Source: a bacterium
GTDB lineage: Bacteria > Myxococcota_A > Bradymonadia > UBA7976 > UBA1532
Length of the DNA: 64,000 nt
Direction of reading: 5' to 3'
Assembly (NCBI GenBank): GCA_030427205.1
Contig: JAUHXC010000027.1
Span: 1 to 64,000, forward strand
Part shown: positions 34,452-43,466 of the stretch, one piece after another
Numbering within the stretch: position 1 is the stretch's first letter
Layout of the letters: each line of letters opens with the position of its first letter
The notes under the pieces: model-generated
What the model was told of the DNA's origin: nothing
Databases searched by the model: none
Seen by the model: the letters and a program-made list of their open reading frames with translations, nothing else
Translations under genes and position numbers: made by a program

Positions 34452-37211
34452 TCAGCGCAACCAGATCGTGGCCGAGCCGGTGCGGTCGTGCTGGGTCGCG
34501 TCCCACCAGCCGCGGTGCCAGTACGTGTAGGCGCCGCCGTGCACGTCGTGCGGCCAGCAGTAGCGCTGCGGCCAGCCGCGCCCGGTGAACGAGGTCGTAT
34601 ACGCCGGGCCGGTGGTCGATTGCTGGCAGTTGGGCGCCGAGTTGACCCCGTAGCCTGTGGGATAGGTATCGCTCCAGGTGACCATCAGCGAGCGGCTCCA
34701 GGTGTAGCGGATGGCGCCGGTCGCGTTGACGCCGCGCAAGCTCGTCAGGCGGACCTCGGTGCAGGCCCCGCGGTCGACGTTGCCCCGGGCGGGGCTGGCG
34801 TTGTCGAAGTGCACGATGTCGGGGTCGGGGATGGTGAACTTGTTGGCAACGTCCATGCCGCCGATGGGCCCGGTGTAGGTGTTGCGGTCGCTGCGCGCGA
34901 GCAGCATCTCGGTCGAGCGGCGCGCGATGGGCACCGCGGCGAGGCTGGCCGCCGAGCGGCGGTTCGCCGGATCCCACTCGCCGCCGCCGGTCGACATCGG
35001 ATACAGGTTGCGGGTATTGCCGTCGAAGGCGCACATCGCCCGGGCGCTGCCCGACGGGGCGTAGGCCACGAGGCTCCAGCCGCCGCCGTCGATGCTCATG
35101 TCGCAATAGGTCTGGAAGGCGTCGGCCGGATCATCGCTCGCGGGGTTGATCCAATACAGACCGTCCTGCCCGGCGAGCGCCGGGTCGGCCTCGAGGATGG
35201 TCTTGCATGTGCGTCCGGCGTCTTCACGGCTCGATCCGTTGGCCCCGAGCAGCCCGGCGGCGGCGACCTGAGCCCGGATGCGATCGGCGCTCAGGCCGTC
35301 GCCATACACCGCCACATGCTGGATCTCGCCAGGGTAGGGCGGCGGCGTGGTATTGGCGTTGTTGTGGTAGCGGCCCATGTTGAAGATGCCCATGCTGCCC
35401 ATCGGGTTGGGCGCGGCCACCGACCGCTCGACGCCGTTGACGTAGGCGTAGAGCCGCCCGCCGCGCACGACCCAGGCGACGTGGACCCAGCCGCCGGCGG
35501 CCGCGGGCACGTGGATCTGGTACTCGGTATTGCCGTTCCAGAAGTACCAGAAGTGCACCCCGCTGACGCCGTTGACCCGGCCGACGCTGACCCCTTGCCA
35601 GTAGGCTCGGGTGGACCAGACCTGGTGGCGTGAGGTGTAGGCCCGGTTCCCGAAGGCGGTATAGGCATCGGGCAGCCGGATGATGGCGGTCACGGTGCCG
35701 CGGTTGTTCGGCATCATCTGGTCGAGCCGCACCGGCGTATCGACGTGGCCCTGCGAGCGGATGTTGACGGCGCGGCCGACCTGTCCGCGCACGCCGAGCA
35801 GCGGGTTGCCGACGTAGCTGCCGTGCCGATCGAAGCCGGAGAAGTCTTCGGCGCGCGCCCCGGCCCGCTCGTTGAGCGGCCAGTAGGCGACCGGCCCGTC
35901 CTGCAGGACGACGCGGCGATACTCTGCCGGGTCGACCTCGCCTTCGGGCACTTCGTCCGCGCCGCCGCCCACCAGGTCGATCCATTCTTCGCCGTCCCAG
36001 ACCCGCAGGCCGCGCCGCTCGGCGTCGAAGTACAGCAGCCCGGCCGGGGGCTCGGCAGGCGGCGCGTCTTGCGGCCGCAGCCACAGCGCGTCGGCGCGGA
36101 TCGAGCCGTCGACGTCGACCCGCGCCTGCGGGTCTTCGATGCCGACCCCGAGCCGGCCGTCCTCGGCGATGCGGGCCTCGTTGGCGATCAGGGTCTCGCC
36201 GACGGTCAGGTCGCCGGCGGTGCCCGTATTGCGGTCGGTGCGCATGAACTGGCTCGAATCGAGGCCGTCGAGGCGGTCGGTGTCGACGCCCGAGCCGGCG
36301 CCGTCGACGGTGCGCAGCAGGTCGCGCACCTGCTCGGCGGTGCGCACGAACTGGCTGGAGTCGACCCCATCGAGGCGGTCGGCGTCGACGCCCGATCCGG
36401 CGCCGTCGACGGTGCGCAGCAGGTCGCGCACCTGCTCGGCGGTGCGTACGAAGGCGCTGGAGTCGAGGCCGTCGAGGCGGTCGGCGTCGACGCCCGATCC
36501 GGCGCCGTCGGCGGTGGTCAGCAGCTCCACGACCTGCTCGGCGGTGCGTACGAAGGCGTTGGCCTCGACCCCGTCGAGGCGGTCGGCGTCGATGCCCGAT
36601 CCGGCGCCGTCGACCTGCAGCAGCTTGTCGCGCACCTGCTGCGGCGTATCGGGAGAGCCCTCACCGCCGGCGGGTCCGCGGGGGCCTTGGGGGCCCTCCG
36701 CGCCTTCCGGTCCTGCGGGGCCGGCCGGTCCGCGCAGACCCGCCGGATCGCCGACCCAGCGGCCCTCGTCGTCGATCACGAGCCGATCGCCGATCGAGAC
36801 GGTGCGCGGGTGGATGTCGCCGACCACGTCGAAGGCGCTGTCGGCCACGAAGGCGGCCGGCACCTTGCGCAGGCGCGGCCGGGGCAGCAGCTCGGCGCCG
36901 TCGTCGATGCTGACCGAGAGGTAGACCTCGCCGGTCCACAGATCGTCGGGCAGCGGCTCGACCGAGCCGATGGCGATGGCGTAGTAGCCGTTGAAGATCT
37001 CGACCGCGGGGTGGATCTCCTCGAAGAGCAGCGCGCCGGCCCGCGGGGCGTCGAGCAGCCGCACCCGGAACCGGTGGATGCCTTCGAGGGGCGCGCCGTC
37101 GTTGGTCGTGACGAGGCCCTCCTGCATGAAGTGGTCGGGCAGCGCCGAGGCGGTCGTCGACGACGCGGCCAGGGCGAGCAGGGCGAGAAGGGGGATCAGG
37201 CGGCGCCCCAT
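34452..37211 (-). CDS. Secreted collagen-like / LamG / fibrinogen-type adhesin
   Basis: 919 residues, with GGAGGG six bases before the ATG and a cleavable signal peptide (ALLALAASSTTASA). Residues about 155-185 are a collagen-like Gly-x-y run (GLRGPAGPAGPEGAEGPQG). Four repeats of about 35 residues follow, with the core DGAGSGxDADRLDG and SSxFVRTAEQVxxLL. After a head-spacer region (LGVGIEDPQARVDVDGSIRA) typical of phage-fibre or adhesin trunks comes a LamG-like domain (about 440-640: GPVAYWPLNE, VTAIIRLPDAY, GWVHVAWVVRGGRLYAYVNG). The C-terminus is fibrinogen-like (DGLYWINPASDDPADAFQTYC, CDMSIDGGGWSLVAYA). Likely an exported trimeric or fibrous adhesin; its ligand is unknown. Confidence 0.85.
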   Translation of the reverse strand: MGRRLIPLLALLALAASSTTASALPDHFMQEGLVTTNDGAPLEGIHRFRVRLLDAPRAGALLFEEIHPAVEIFNGYYAIAIGSVEPLPDDLWTGEVYLSVSIDDGAELLPRPRLRKVPAAFVADSAFDVVGDIHPRTVSIGDRLVIDDEGRWVGDPAGLRGPAGPAGPEGAEGPQGPRGPAGGEGSPDTPQQVRDKLLQVDGAGSGIDADRLDGVEANAFVRTAEQVVELLTTADGAGSGVDADRLDGLDSSAFVRTAEQVRDLLRTVDGAGSGVDADRLDGVDSSQFVRTAEQVRDLLRTVDGAGSGVDTDRLDGLDSSQFMRTDRNTGTAGDLTVGETLIANEARIAEDGRLGVGIEDPQARVDVDGSIRADALWLRPQDAPPAEPPAGLLYFDAERRGLRVWDGEEWIDLVGGGADEVPEGEVDPAEYRRVVLQDGPVAYWPLNERAGARAEDFSGFDRHGSYVGNPLLGVRGQVGRAVNIRSQGHVDTPVRLDQMMPNNRGTVTAIIRLPDAYTAFGNRAYTSRHQVWSTRAYWQGVSVGRVNGVSGVHFWYFWNGNTEYQIHVPAAAGGWVHVAWVVRGGRLYAYVNGVERSVAAPNPMGSMGIFNMGRYHNNANTTPPPYPGEIQHVAVYGDGLSADRIRAQVAAAGLLGANGSSREDAGRTCKTILEADPALAGQDGLYWINPASDDPADAFQTYCDMSIDGGGWSLVAYAPSGSARAMCAFDGNTRNLYPMSTGGGEWDPANRRSAASLAAVPIARRSTEMLLARSDRNTYTGPIGGMDVANKFTIPDPDIVHFDNASPARGNVDRGACTEVRLTSLRGVNATGAIRYTWSRSLMVTWSDTYPTGYGVNSAPNCQQSTTGPAYTTSFTGRGWPQRYCWPHDVHGGAYTYWHRGWWDATQHDRTGSATIWLR

Positions 37212-37242
37212 GGCGTTCCCTCCAGCCGTCTGGGTTGAGATG

Positions 37243-37262
37243 TAGAGTTGCAGTATACATAA
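37243..37262. promoter_or_regulatory. AT-rich divergent promoter region
   Basis: The 85-bp gap between two divergent exported-protein genes contains the only AT-rich stretch nearby (gttgcagtatacataaag), with TATACT readable as a -10 on the minus strand and TATACA on the plus strand. Neither has a convincing -35, so this is only a candidate. Confidence 0.3.
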
Positions 37263-37296
37263 AGGGCTTCACCGCGCAGCGAAACGGGGGACGAAC

Positions 37297-39774
37297 ATGC
37301 GATGGCGATGGCCGGGGCTGGCCCTGGCGTTGGTGCTCTACGGGTGCGGCGGAGACGATACGCCGGACCCCGACATGGGCAGCGATGTCGCGCCGGCCGA
37401 CGGGCAGGCCGACGTCGCGCCGGCTGACATGGCGCCGGTCGATCGAGGCGTGGTGGACGGCGCCGCCCCGGATGGGGCCCCGCCGACGGATCGCGGGCTC
37501 GTCGACGTCGGCGTCGACGCCGCGGTGGACGCCGCGGTGGACATGGCGCCGCTGGATTGCGGCGAATGCCCCGGCAACCAGGCGTGTGATCCCGAGACCG
37601 GCGCGTGCGTCGAGAGCGGCGCGTGCACCGCTGACGAAGACTGTCTCGACGGGCGGCATTGCGAGGCGGGGGCGTGCGTCGACGACTGCTTCGAAGACGC
37701 CGCGTGCCCCGGCACCCGTCTGTGTGATCTGGACACCGGGCGCTGCCCCGAGCCGGCCATGTGTCTGGTGCCCGAGGACTGCGACGGCGAGCGGCTGTGC
37801 ATCGACAGCGGCTGCGTGGATCCGTGTGGCCCCGACGCGCCGTGTCCCGGCAGTCAGCAGTGCGGGGCCGACGGGCGCTGCGTCGAAGGGGATGGCTGCG
37901 CGGTCGACGACGACTGCAGCGGGGCTCGGATCTGCGTCGCGGGGGCCTGTGAAGAGGCGTGCGTCGAGGACGCCGACTGCCCGGGCACGCGGTCGTGCGA
38001 CCCGGTGAGCGGCCGCTGCCCCGAGCCGGCGCTGTGCTTCGCCGAGGGCGACTGTGATCCCGGGCGCGTCTGCGACGGTGGGCAGTGCACCGCGGTCTGC
38101 GACGACGACGACGCCTGCCCCGGGCGGCAGCAATGCGGCGGAGACGGCGTCTGCGTCGAGCCGGTGGCGTGTATCGACGACGTCGACTGCCGCGGGGCGC
38201 GGTTCTGCCTCGAGGAGCGCTGCGCCGATCCCTGCCGCGAGAACGCCGACTGCCCCGGCGCCCTCGTCTGCGATATCGACAGCGGGCGCTGCGGAGAGGC
38301 CCCGCAAGGCTGCGTCGTCGCCGCCGATTGCGTAGGCGATCGGCTGTGCGTCGAGGGCATCTGCGCCGATCCCGAGTGCGCGGAGAACGCCGACTGCCCG
38401 GAGGCCTGCGTCGATCGGATCTGCGGCGAGGTGCCGGTGGCCTGCGTCGGCGACGCGGCGTGCGCTGTCGGCGCGATCTGCGCGCCGGTTGGGGTCTGCG
38501 CCGATCCGGAGCGCTGCGGAGGTGACGACGACTGCGCGGGTCTGCGGCCGGTGTGCATCGGCGGGCGCTGCGTCGCGTGCGGGGGCGACGCCGACTGCGC
38601 GCCGACCGAGTTCTGCGATGGCGGACAGTGCTTGTTCTTCGACGGGTGCGGCGCGGACGCCGACTGCCCCGGCCGTCGGCAGTGCGCCGATGGGCGCTGC
38701 GTGCCCGGCCCCTGCGCGGGAGACGCTTTCGATGGGCTGGGCGAACCACCGGTCGTGCCGGCCCGTAGTTGGACCGACCTCGTCCTGTGTGATGGCGACG
38801 TCGACCGCTATCGGGTCGAGCTGGCGGCCGACGAGGGCCTGCGGGTGACCGTGCGCCACGACGCCGCGATCGGGGATCTGGCGCTGCGGCTCACCGCGCC
38901 CGGCGCGCCGGCCCTGGTCTACGTCGAATCGGACGGCGGCGCGGGCATCGAAGTCGTGGGGCTCGCGCCCTCGCCCGCCGCGCAGGTCGTCGACGTCGAG
39001 ATCGACGGTCGCACCGGCTTCGACGTGCCCTACGTGCTCACGATCGAGCGACTGGGCCCCGACGAATGTCCGGCCGATCCACTCGAGGTGCCTTTCGCCA
39101 ACGATACCCGCGACCAGGCGTCTCCGATCGGCGGCGCGCCGGTGGCGGTGCGGCTGTGCGCCGACGATGTCGACTGGCTGGGCTTCGAGGCGGCGGCGGG
39201 CACGGTGATCGAGGCCACCGCGCTGGCCGACGACCTGCCCGAGATCTTGCTGATCGATCTGTACGACGGCGGGGACGAGGTGCTCGCCTCGGCGCGCATC
39301 GAGGAGCGGGCCCTGGTCTTGCGTGGCACCGTCGAGCGGTCGGGCCCGCACGCGCTGCGGTTCGCCGGCGCCGAGGGGCCGATCACGCTCGATGTCTCGT
39401 TGAGCACCCAGGCCGCGCCCGACGCCGTCGAGCGCGCGTGCGACGCGGTGGTCGACGTGCCGCTGGACGCCGAGGTCGCTCTGCCGGCGACGCTGCCCGT
39501 CGATCGCTTCGAATCGAGCTGCGCTCCAGGCGCCGCGGCGCCGGACCACGTCGTGCGGCTGCAGCTCGATCGGGCGGGGACGGTCAGCCTGCGCGCCCGC
39601 CCCGACGACCGGCAGACGAGCTTCTCGGTGCGCGCCGCCTGCGACGACGTCGCGAGCGAGGTCGCGTGTGTATTCGGCGCTGACGCCGACGTCGAGCTCG
39701 ACGCGGGCGTCTGGTTCGTCGTGATCGAGTCGAGCGGCGCGGTGCCGCAGCGGCTGGAGATTCGGGCCCGCTGA
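37297..39774 (+). CDS. Cys-rich repeat lipoprotein with PPC-like domains
   Basis: 825 residues, signal peptide with lipobox LVLYGC, then an Asp/Ala/Pro linker (about 25-85). Residues about 90-470 hold a dozen or so short Cys modules of 22-30 residues. They follow a pattern like CxxDxDCxGxRxCxxGxC, as in CTADEDCLDGRHCEAGAC and CAVDDDCSGARICVAGAC, the same type as in the lipoprotein at 10299. The C-terminal ~350 residues form three PPC-like beta domains (SWTDLVLCDGDVDRYRVEL, VRLCADDVDWLGFEA, DHVVRLQLDRAGTVSLRAR). A surface-exposed envelope lipoprotein is the likeliest role. It is divergent from the adhesin gene, and the two may be co-regulated. Confidence 0.82.
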   Translation: MRWRWPGLALALVLYGCGGDDTPDPDMGSDVAPADGQADVAPADMAPVDRGVVDGAAPDGAPPTDRGLVDVGVDAAVDAAVDMAPLDCGECPGNQACDPETGACVESGACTADEDCLDGRHCEAGACVDDCFEDAACPGTRLCDLDTGRCPEPAMCLVPEDCDGERLCIDSGCVDPCGPDAPCPGSQQCGADGRCVEGDGCAVDDDCSGARICVAGACEEACVEDADCPGTRSCDPVSGRCPEPALCFAEGDCDPGRVCDGGQCTAVCDDDDACPGRQQCGGDGVCVEPVACIDDVDCRGARFCLEERCADPCRENADCPGALVCDIDSGRCGEAPQGCVVAADCVGDRLCVEGICADPECAENADCPEACVDRICGEVPVACVGDAACAVGAICAPVGVCADPERCGGDDDCAGLRPVCIGGRCVACGGDADCAPTEFCDGGQCLFFDGCGADADCPGRRQCADGRCVPGPCAGDAFDGLGEPPVVPARSWTDLVLCDGDVDRYRVELAADEGLRVTVRHDAAIGDLALRLTAPGAPALVYVESDGGAGIEVVGLAPSPAAQVVDVEIDGRTGFDVPYVLTIERLGPDECPADPLEVPFANDTRDQASPIGGAPVAVRLCADDVDWLGFEAAAGTVIEATALADDLPEILLIDLYDGGDEVLASARIEERALVLRGTVERSGPHALRFAGAEGPITLDVSLSTQAAPDAVERACDAVVDVPLDAEVALPATLPVDRFESSCAPGAAAPDHVVRLQLDRAGTVSLRARPDDRQTSFSVRAACDDVASEVACVFGADADVELDAGVWFVVIESSGAVPQRLEIRAR

Positions 39775-39795
39775 AGCCCGAGCCCGGGCAGGGGA

Positions 39796-40443
39796 CTACT
39801 CGACCGCCTTCAACTCGACCCGCACGCGCTCGTAGACGGCCTTGGGGGCCTTGCTGGGATGCCCCGCGTCAAAGGGCGGCTGGGGGTCGTACTCCAGCGC
39901 CAGCTGAATGCCTTGCGCGATGTCATCGCCCTTCAATCGGGCCGCGAGGGTCAGCGCCATGTCGATGCCCGACGAGATGCCGGCGCCCATCAGAATGCGG
40001 TGGCTGTCGCCGTGGTCGACCACCCGCTGCTGAATCGGGTTGCAGCCCATCTGCCGCAGGATGCCCTTGCCCGCCCAGTGGGTGGTGCCGTCGAGGCCCT
40101 GAATCAGCCCGGCGGCCGCGAGCAGGATCGAGCCGGTGCACACCGAGGCGGTGTAGGTGGTCTGCGGGTGCACCTTGGCCAGCCACGCGGGCAGGACGCC
40201 GGCTTGGGCTGCGGGTCCGACGGCTTCGGGCGGGCCGCCCGGCACGACCACGATGTCGGGGGCGGTCATCTCGTCGAGGGTGGCGGTGGCTTCGAGGGTG
40301 ATTCCGGGGAACTCCTGGGGGTAGGCCCGCTTCTCGGGGCCGACGAAGACGACCTCGGTATCGGGCAGTCGGACGAGCACTTCGTACGGCCCGACGGCGT
40401 CGAGGGTGGTCATGCCGTCGAAGAGCGGGATGGCGATGAGCAT
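39796..40443 (-). CDS. DJ-1/PfpI family protein (isocyanide hydratase-like)
   Basis: 215 residues from ATG 40443; GGAG six bases upstream favours this start over ATG 40455. DJ-1/PfpI fold features are clear: IAIPLFDGMTTLDAVGPYEVL, VVVPGGPPE, and the nucleophile-elbow Cys in TASVCTGSILLAAAGLI, followed by THWAGK and ISSGIDMAL. The DxxGPYEVL start and the THW segment match the InhA/cyclohexyl isocyanide hydratase-like branch rather than proteases. Cytoplasmic. The reaction could also be glyoxalase-like; sequence alone does not decide. It stands alone, convergent with the preceding lipoprotein gene. Confidence 0.85.
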   Translation of the reverse strand: MLIAIPLFDGMTTLDAVGPYEVLVRLPDTEVVFVGPEKRAYPQEFPGITLEATATLDEMTAPDIVVVPGGPPEAVGPAAQAGVLPAWLAKVHPQTTYTASVCTGSILLAAAGLIQGLDGTTHWAGKGILRQMGCNPIQQRVVDHGDSHRILMGAGISSGIDMALTLAARLKGDDIAQGIQLALEYDPQPPFDAGHPSKAPKAVYERVRVELKAVE

Positions 40444-40605
40444 GGCGAACTCCATGGTCGGGGCAGGCGTGGCGAGAGCGGCGTCTTGTTGCCATCGCGG
40501 GATTCGGCGGGCGGGTCCGCAGAGAAATGTCGGGCGTCCGGTTCGAAACAGCGCAACATCGGCTGCGATTGATCGATGAGACCTGCGACGAGATCGGAGG
40601 TCACG

Positions 40606-40947
40606 ATGGGCCGGGCGCTCAGATTCCAGCAGAGCGAGTTCGAAAGCGTAGAGTTGACGTGGCGTTGTATACAGAGCCGGTTCTTGCTACGGCCGGGGCA
40701 TGAAGCGAACCGTCGCATATTGGGGGTGATCGGGCAGGCGATGGGCCTGCATGCCGGCGACGTCCGGCTGTATTTCGCCGGTGGGACGTGCAACCACATC
40801 CACATCGTGGCAGCGTTCCGCAGCGCGGAAGTCAAGGCGGCATGGGTGTGTCATGCTCGGACCAATCTGTCCAAGGAGCTGATGAGCCATTTTTGGACCG
40901 AACGCGCCGCGCGTTCTCGACAGCCCCGAGCCCGAGCCCACGGCTGA
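40606..40947 (+). pseudogene. RAYT/Y1-type transposase gene, 5' remnant cut by the prophage
   Basis: ATG 40606 follows GGAGG (40596-40600) by five bases. Residues 1 to about 95 match REP-associated tyrosine transposase-like proteins: VELTWRCIQSRFLLRPGHEANR, the HUH motif in GGTCNHIHIV, and CHARTNLSKEL. After SKEL the expected helix with the catalytic Tyr is missing. The frame instead continues as MSHFWTERAARSRQ, which is antisense to the 3' end of the recombinase gene, and stops at 40947. The simplest reading is that integration split this gene; the 3' half should lie at the unseen right end of the prophage. Confidence 0.72.
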
Positions 40948-42511
40948 CATCGAGGTCGGCCCATGCGACGAGGACGAACCACCCCCGTCGCTCGGCTCCC
41001 CGGGCATTCCACGCGGGCACCAGCACCCCGTCCCGCGTGGTCCACGTCTGCCCCCATGGCCACGGCGCCGACACTCGATCGACGCTGACCCGCCCTCCCG
41101 CCTGACGAAGAGCTGCACAGATCGCGTCGTGGTCACCCCTCGATAGGTCCACCAGCGTCGACTGGTAGAATCGGATCAGAGCCATCTGCGCCGACTCGAT
41201 CTCGACTCTCTCGGCCTCCAACCCCCGCAGCTCGACCCGGACCGCATCGAGCAGTCGATCAACCTCGGCTCTCTCGGTCTCGAACTCGCCTTCATCGATG
41301 AGCCCGCGGGTGTAGACCCGGAGCAGGCGGGTCCGCTGTGATTCGAGCTCCGCGACACGCCCACGGAGTCGGTCGAGTTCACCGGGCCTCGGGTCGTCTG
41401 GCAGTTCGATCGCGGCCTGCGCGGCATCGGTTGCGTCTTTGTCGGTCAGGTGGTGCAAGAGGGCGGTCACCACGGCGTGGTGTACGTCGTCGATCCGAAT
41501 CGCTGGCCCATCGCATCCACCACCGCCCCGCGTTGCTGGTCGATTGGCTGCTGCGCATCGATAGTATCGGGTCTCGTAGACGGCGCCTGTCTTCTTGTGT
41601 CTGGTCCGGTTGACCGTCGTATCGGTTCGTCCGCCGCATCTGTTGCACATCACGACGTCACGCAGAAGGAACGGATCGTGCCCGGTGGATGCCAAGCGAC
41701 GACCGGCACCGTTGTACTTCCGCACTTGGCTTGCCCGTCGAGCGTCGATTCGCGCGGCGAGCTTGTCATCGATGGCGGGCGGCTCGAGGATGGTCACGAA
41801 CCCGCCGCGGAGGTCTTTCATCCGACCGCGATACATCGGGCTCGACAGTCCGTTGCGCGCCTTGGCGTAGGACAACCCGAGGCGAGCGGCGAGCGTTCGG
41901 ATCGACCCCTCACCGGATGCGTACCGCCGGGCGAGGTCGACGATCACACGCACGTCATCAGTGTATGACCACTCGAACGTCTTCGGGTCGTAGCTGACGC
42001 CCATCGGCAAACGCTTCGGGTCGTGTGTCCATCGGCCATCAGCTCTCATCGCCTTGCGCGCTTCATTGGCTCGCCTGACGATCGACGCCTTCTCGACACC
42101 GCCGAGCAGCGCCAGAAGGCCGGCGACGAGACCGTCCGTTGAGCTCGACAGATCGCGCACCTCGCCGGGGGTGTAGATCGACCCCCCGACCCGTTGGATA
42201 TCAGCGAGCACGGATAGATCGAGCTCAGACGCACGGCATAGGCGATCGACGCTATCGCAGACCACCCCGCGGATCGCGCCTTCGTCGAGCAGTCGCCGGA
42301 TAGCTGCCCACTCCGGGGTCTGTCCGACGAGATGACCCGAGACGCCGGGCAGCTCAAATGCCTGGACGACGTGCAGGCCGTGACGGGTGACCGCCTCTGA
42401 GATGGCAATCCGCTGTCTCGGTAGACCGGCGCGGTCTTCTTTCGCCTGACCCACCGATGAGACACGAGCGAGTGACGCAACAGGGATCATTCCATCGGTT
42501 GACTTGCCCAT
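40832..42511 (-). CDS. Large serine recombinase (phage integrase)
   Basis: 559 residues. The resolvase domain starts at about residue 10 with ASLARVSSVGQ (catalytic Ser in RVSS) and includes VVCDSVDRLCRASELDL. A recombinase domain (about 190-290) has GSIRTLAARLGLSYAKARNGL. A zinc ribbon follows with CNRCGG and a later Cys pair (YYRCAAANRPATRGGGGC). A long coiled coil (LDRLRGRVAELESQRTRLL, VDRLLDAVRVELRGLEAERV) completes the large-serine-recombinase layout. The ATG is preceded by AGGAGGTGAT, a perfect extended ribosome site. The last ~20 codons (40832 to about 40895) lie in what looks like host DNA, so the C-terminal tail probably changed when the phage integrated. Confidence 0.9.
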   Translation of the reverse strand: MGKSTDGMIPVASLARVSSVGQAKEDRAGLPRQRIAISEAVTRHGLHVVQAFELPGVSGHLVGQTPEWAAIRRLLDEGAIRGVVCDSVDRLCRASELDLSVLADIQRVGGSIYTPGEVRDLSSSTDGLVAGLLALLGGVEKASIVRRANEARKAMRADGRWTHDPKRLPMGVSYDPKTFEWSYTDDVRVIVDLARRYASGEGSIRTLAARLGLSYAKARNGLSSPMYRGRMKDLRGGFVTILEPPAIDDKLAARIDARRASQVRKYNGAGRRLASTGHDPFLLRDVVMCNRCGGRTDTTVNRTRHKKTGAVYETRYYRCAAANRPATRGGGGCDGPAIRIDDVHHAVVTALLHHLTDKDATDAAQAAIELPDDPRPGELDRLRGRVAELESQRTRLLRVYTRGLIDEGEFETERAEVDRLLDAVRVELRGLEAERVEIESAQMALIRFYQSTLVDLSRGDHDAICAALRQAGGRVSVDRVSAPWPWGQTWTTRDGVLVPAWNARGAERRGWFVLVAWADLDVSRGLGLGAVENARRVRSKNGSSAPWTDWSEHDTPMPP

Positions 42512-42570
42512 CCGATCACCTCCTGCCTCTGATGATCGCCGCTCGCCCGTCCTCCCGCGTCGATCACGTC

Positions 42571-42636
42571 CCGTACGGTGATCCGATTAGTCCACGCCCC
42601 TACGTACGGGATTGCACTACATACCCACCGGGGGTA
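42571..42636. promoter_or_regulatory. Prophage divergent control region
   Basis: Between the recombinase and the rightward genes are CCGTACGG (42571-42578), the motif TGATCCGATTAGTCCAC (42579-42595) that recurs at 46717, CGTACG (42603-42608), and the inverted repeat ATACCC-accgg-GGGTAT (about 42620-42636). Such clustered palindromes are expected where divergent phage promoters are controlled. Confidence 0.45.
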
Positions 42637-42640
42637 TCCT

Positions 42641-42853
42641 GTGGGGGAGATGAAGAGCTGCCGCCCACCCACCGCGACCGAGAGCGCCGACGCCATCGCC
42701 GAGGCCCTTCGGACCCGTGCCCGCCGGATGCACCGGCTCGGTCGTGGGGCGCACGTCGTTGTCGACCAAGCGGCGATCGAGGCGCTGAGGTGCGGTTTGG
42801 CGGTATCGTTCGACGCGCCGACCGAAACAACCCCGGCGACCGTGAGGGCTTGA
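42641..42853 (+). CDS. Small phage early protein, 70 residues
   Basis: GTG 42641 has GGGGG seven bases upstream; ATG 42650 directly behind a G-run is the alternative. The sequence contains ATESADAIAEALRTRARRMHRL, a basic amphipathic helix, and a short following segment (GAHVVVDQAAIEAL). No family recognised; a small DNA-binding or regulatory protein is possible. Its stop overlaps the next start (TGATG). Confidence 0.55.
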   Translation: MGEMKSCRPPTATESADAIAEALRTRARRMHRLGRGAHVVVDQAAIEALRCGLAVSFDAPTETTPATVRA

Positions 42854-43254
42854 TGCACGACTCCCAAGAGACTCCCGAGCACAACGAGCTGGCCGACGCT
42901 CTCGGCGAACTCCGCGCCGACGCTCGTCCAGGTGACCGGTATCGAGTGATCCCGGTGCGCGAGTTGCGCCGGACCATCGACGCGATCCGACCGCACGTCC
43001 GCCATAGGATCCGGGTGCTGATCGTCTCGACGCCCAACGTCGACCGTCTGGGTCTGCTCCGTCTGGCCGACGGTGACATCAGGGCGCCCGGGGCCGTCAT
43101 CGAGCACCGCATCCTCACGAACTCTGGGGTTCTCGTCCCCCCGGGCCGCTCGTATCACCTCGCCGCCGTCACCACGGAGGCCATGCGCCGCCTGAATGCG
43201 GACCTCGACATGCTGCACGCCCTTCGTGACTGCTGCCGGCTGCCGCTCGACTGA
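42853..43254 (+). CDS. Phage hypothetical protein, 133 residues
   Basis: Starts within the stop of the preceding gene (TGATG). An acidic N-terminus (HDSQETPEHNELADALGELR) is followed by a basic segment (RTIDAIRPHVRHRIRVLIV) and a Leu-rich C-terminus. No recognised domain. Translational coupling with both neighbours puts it in the early/terminase transcript. Confidence 0.6.
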   Translation: MHDSQETPEHNELADALGELRADARPGDRYRVIPVRELRRTIDAIRPHVRHRIRVLIVSTPNVDRLGLLRLADGDIRAPGAVIEHRILTNSGVLVPPGRSYHLAAVTTEAMRRLNADLDMLHALRDCCRLPLD

Positions 43255-43466
43255 TGGCCTTCCTCCCCCCTCTCCGCTCGCTCGACGCCCAGAGCTGCCC
43301 CGTCTGCGGCGCCCGTGTGGCCTACGCCCCGGTGCAGCCCGTGCGGCACACCCGGTGGGTCTGGTGCGCCGCTCGGTGCGGGGATGAGATGTGGCCCGAG
43401 GGGGAGCCGCCCGAGGTGGTCGACCCGGAGGCGGATACGGTCGATGAGATCGAGGGGGTGGGATGA
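43254..43466 (+). CDS. Small zinc-ribbon-like phage protein
   Basis: 70 residues, coupled to the preceding gene by TGATG and to the terminase small subunit by ATGA. CPVCGARV and WCAARCGDEM give a CxxC...CxxxC arrangement that suggests one structural zinc. The C-terminus is acidic (EPPEVVDPEADTVDEIEG). The last few codons fall inside the 957-bp duplicated unit and supply the ribosome site of the terminase small subunit gene. Confidence 0.65.
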   Translation: MAFLPPLRSLDAQSCPVCGARVAYAPVQPVRHTRWVWCAARCGDEMWPEGEPPEVVDPEADTVDEIEGVG

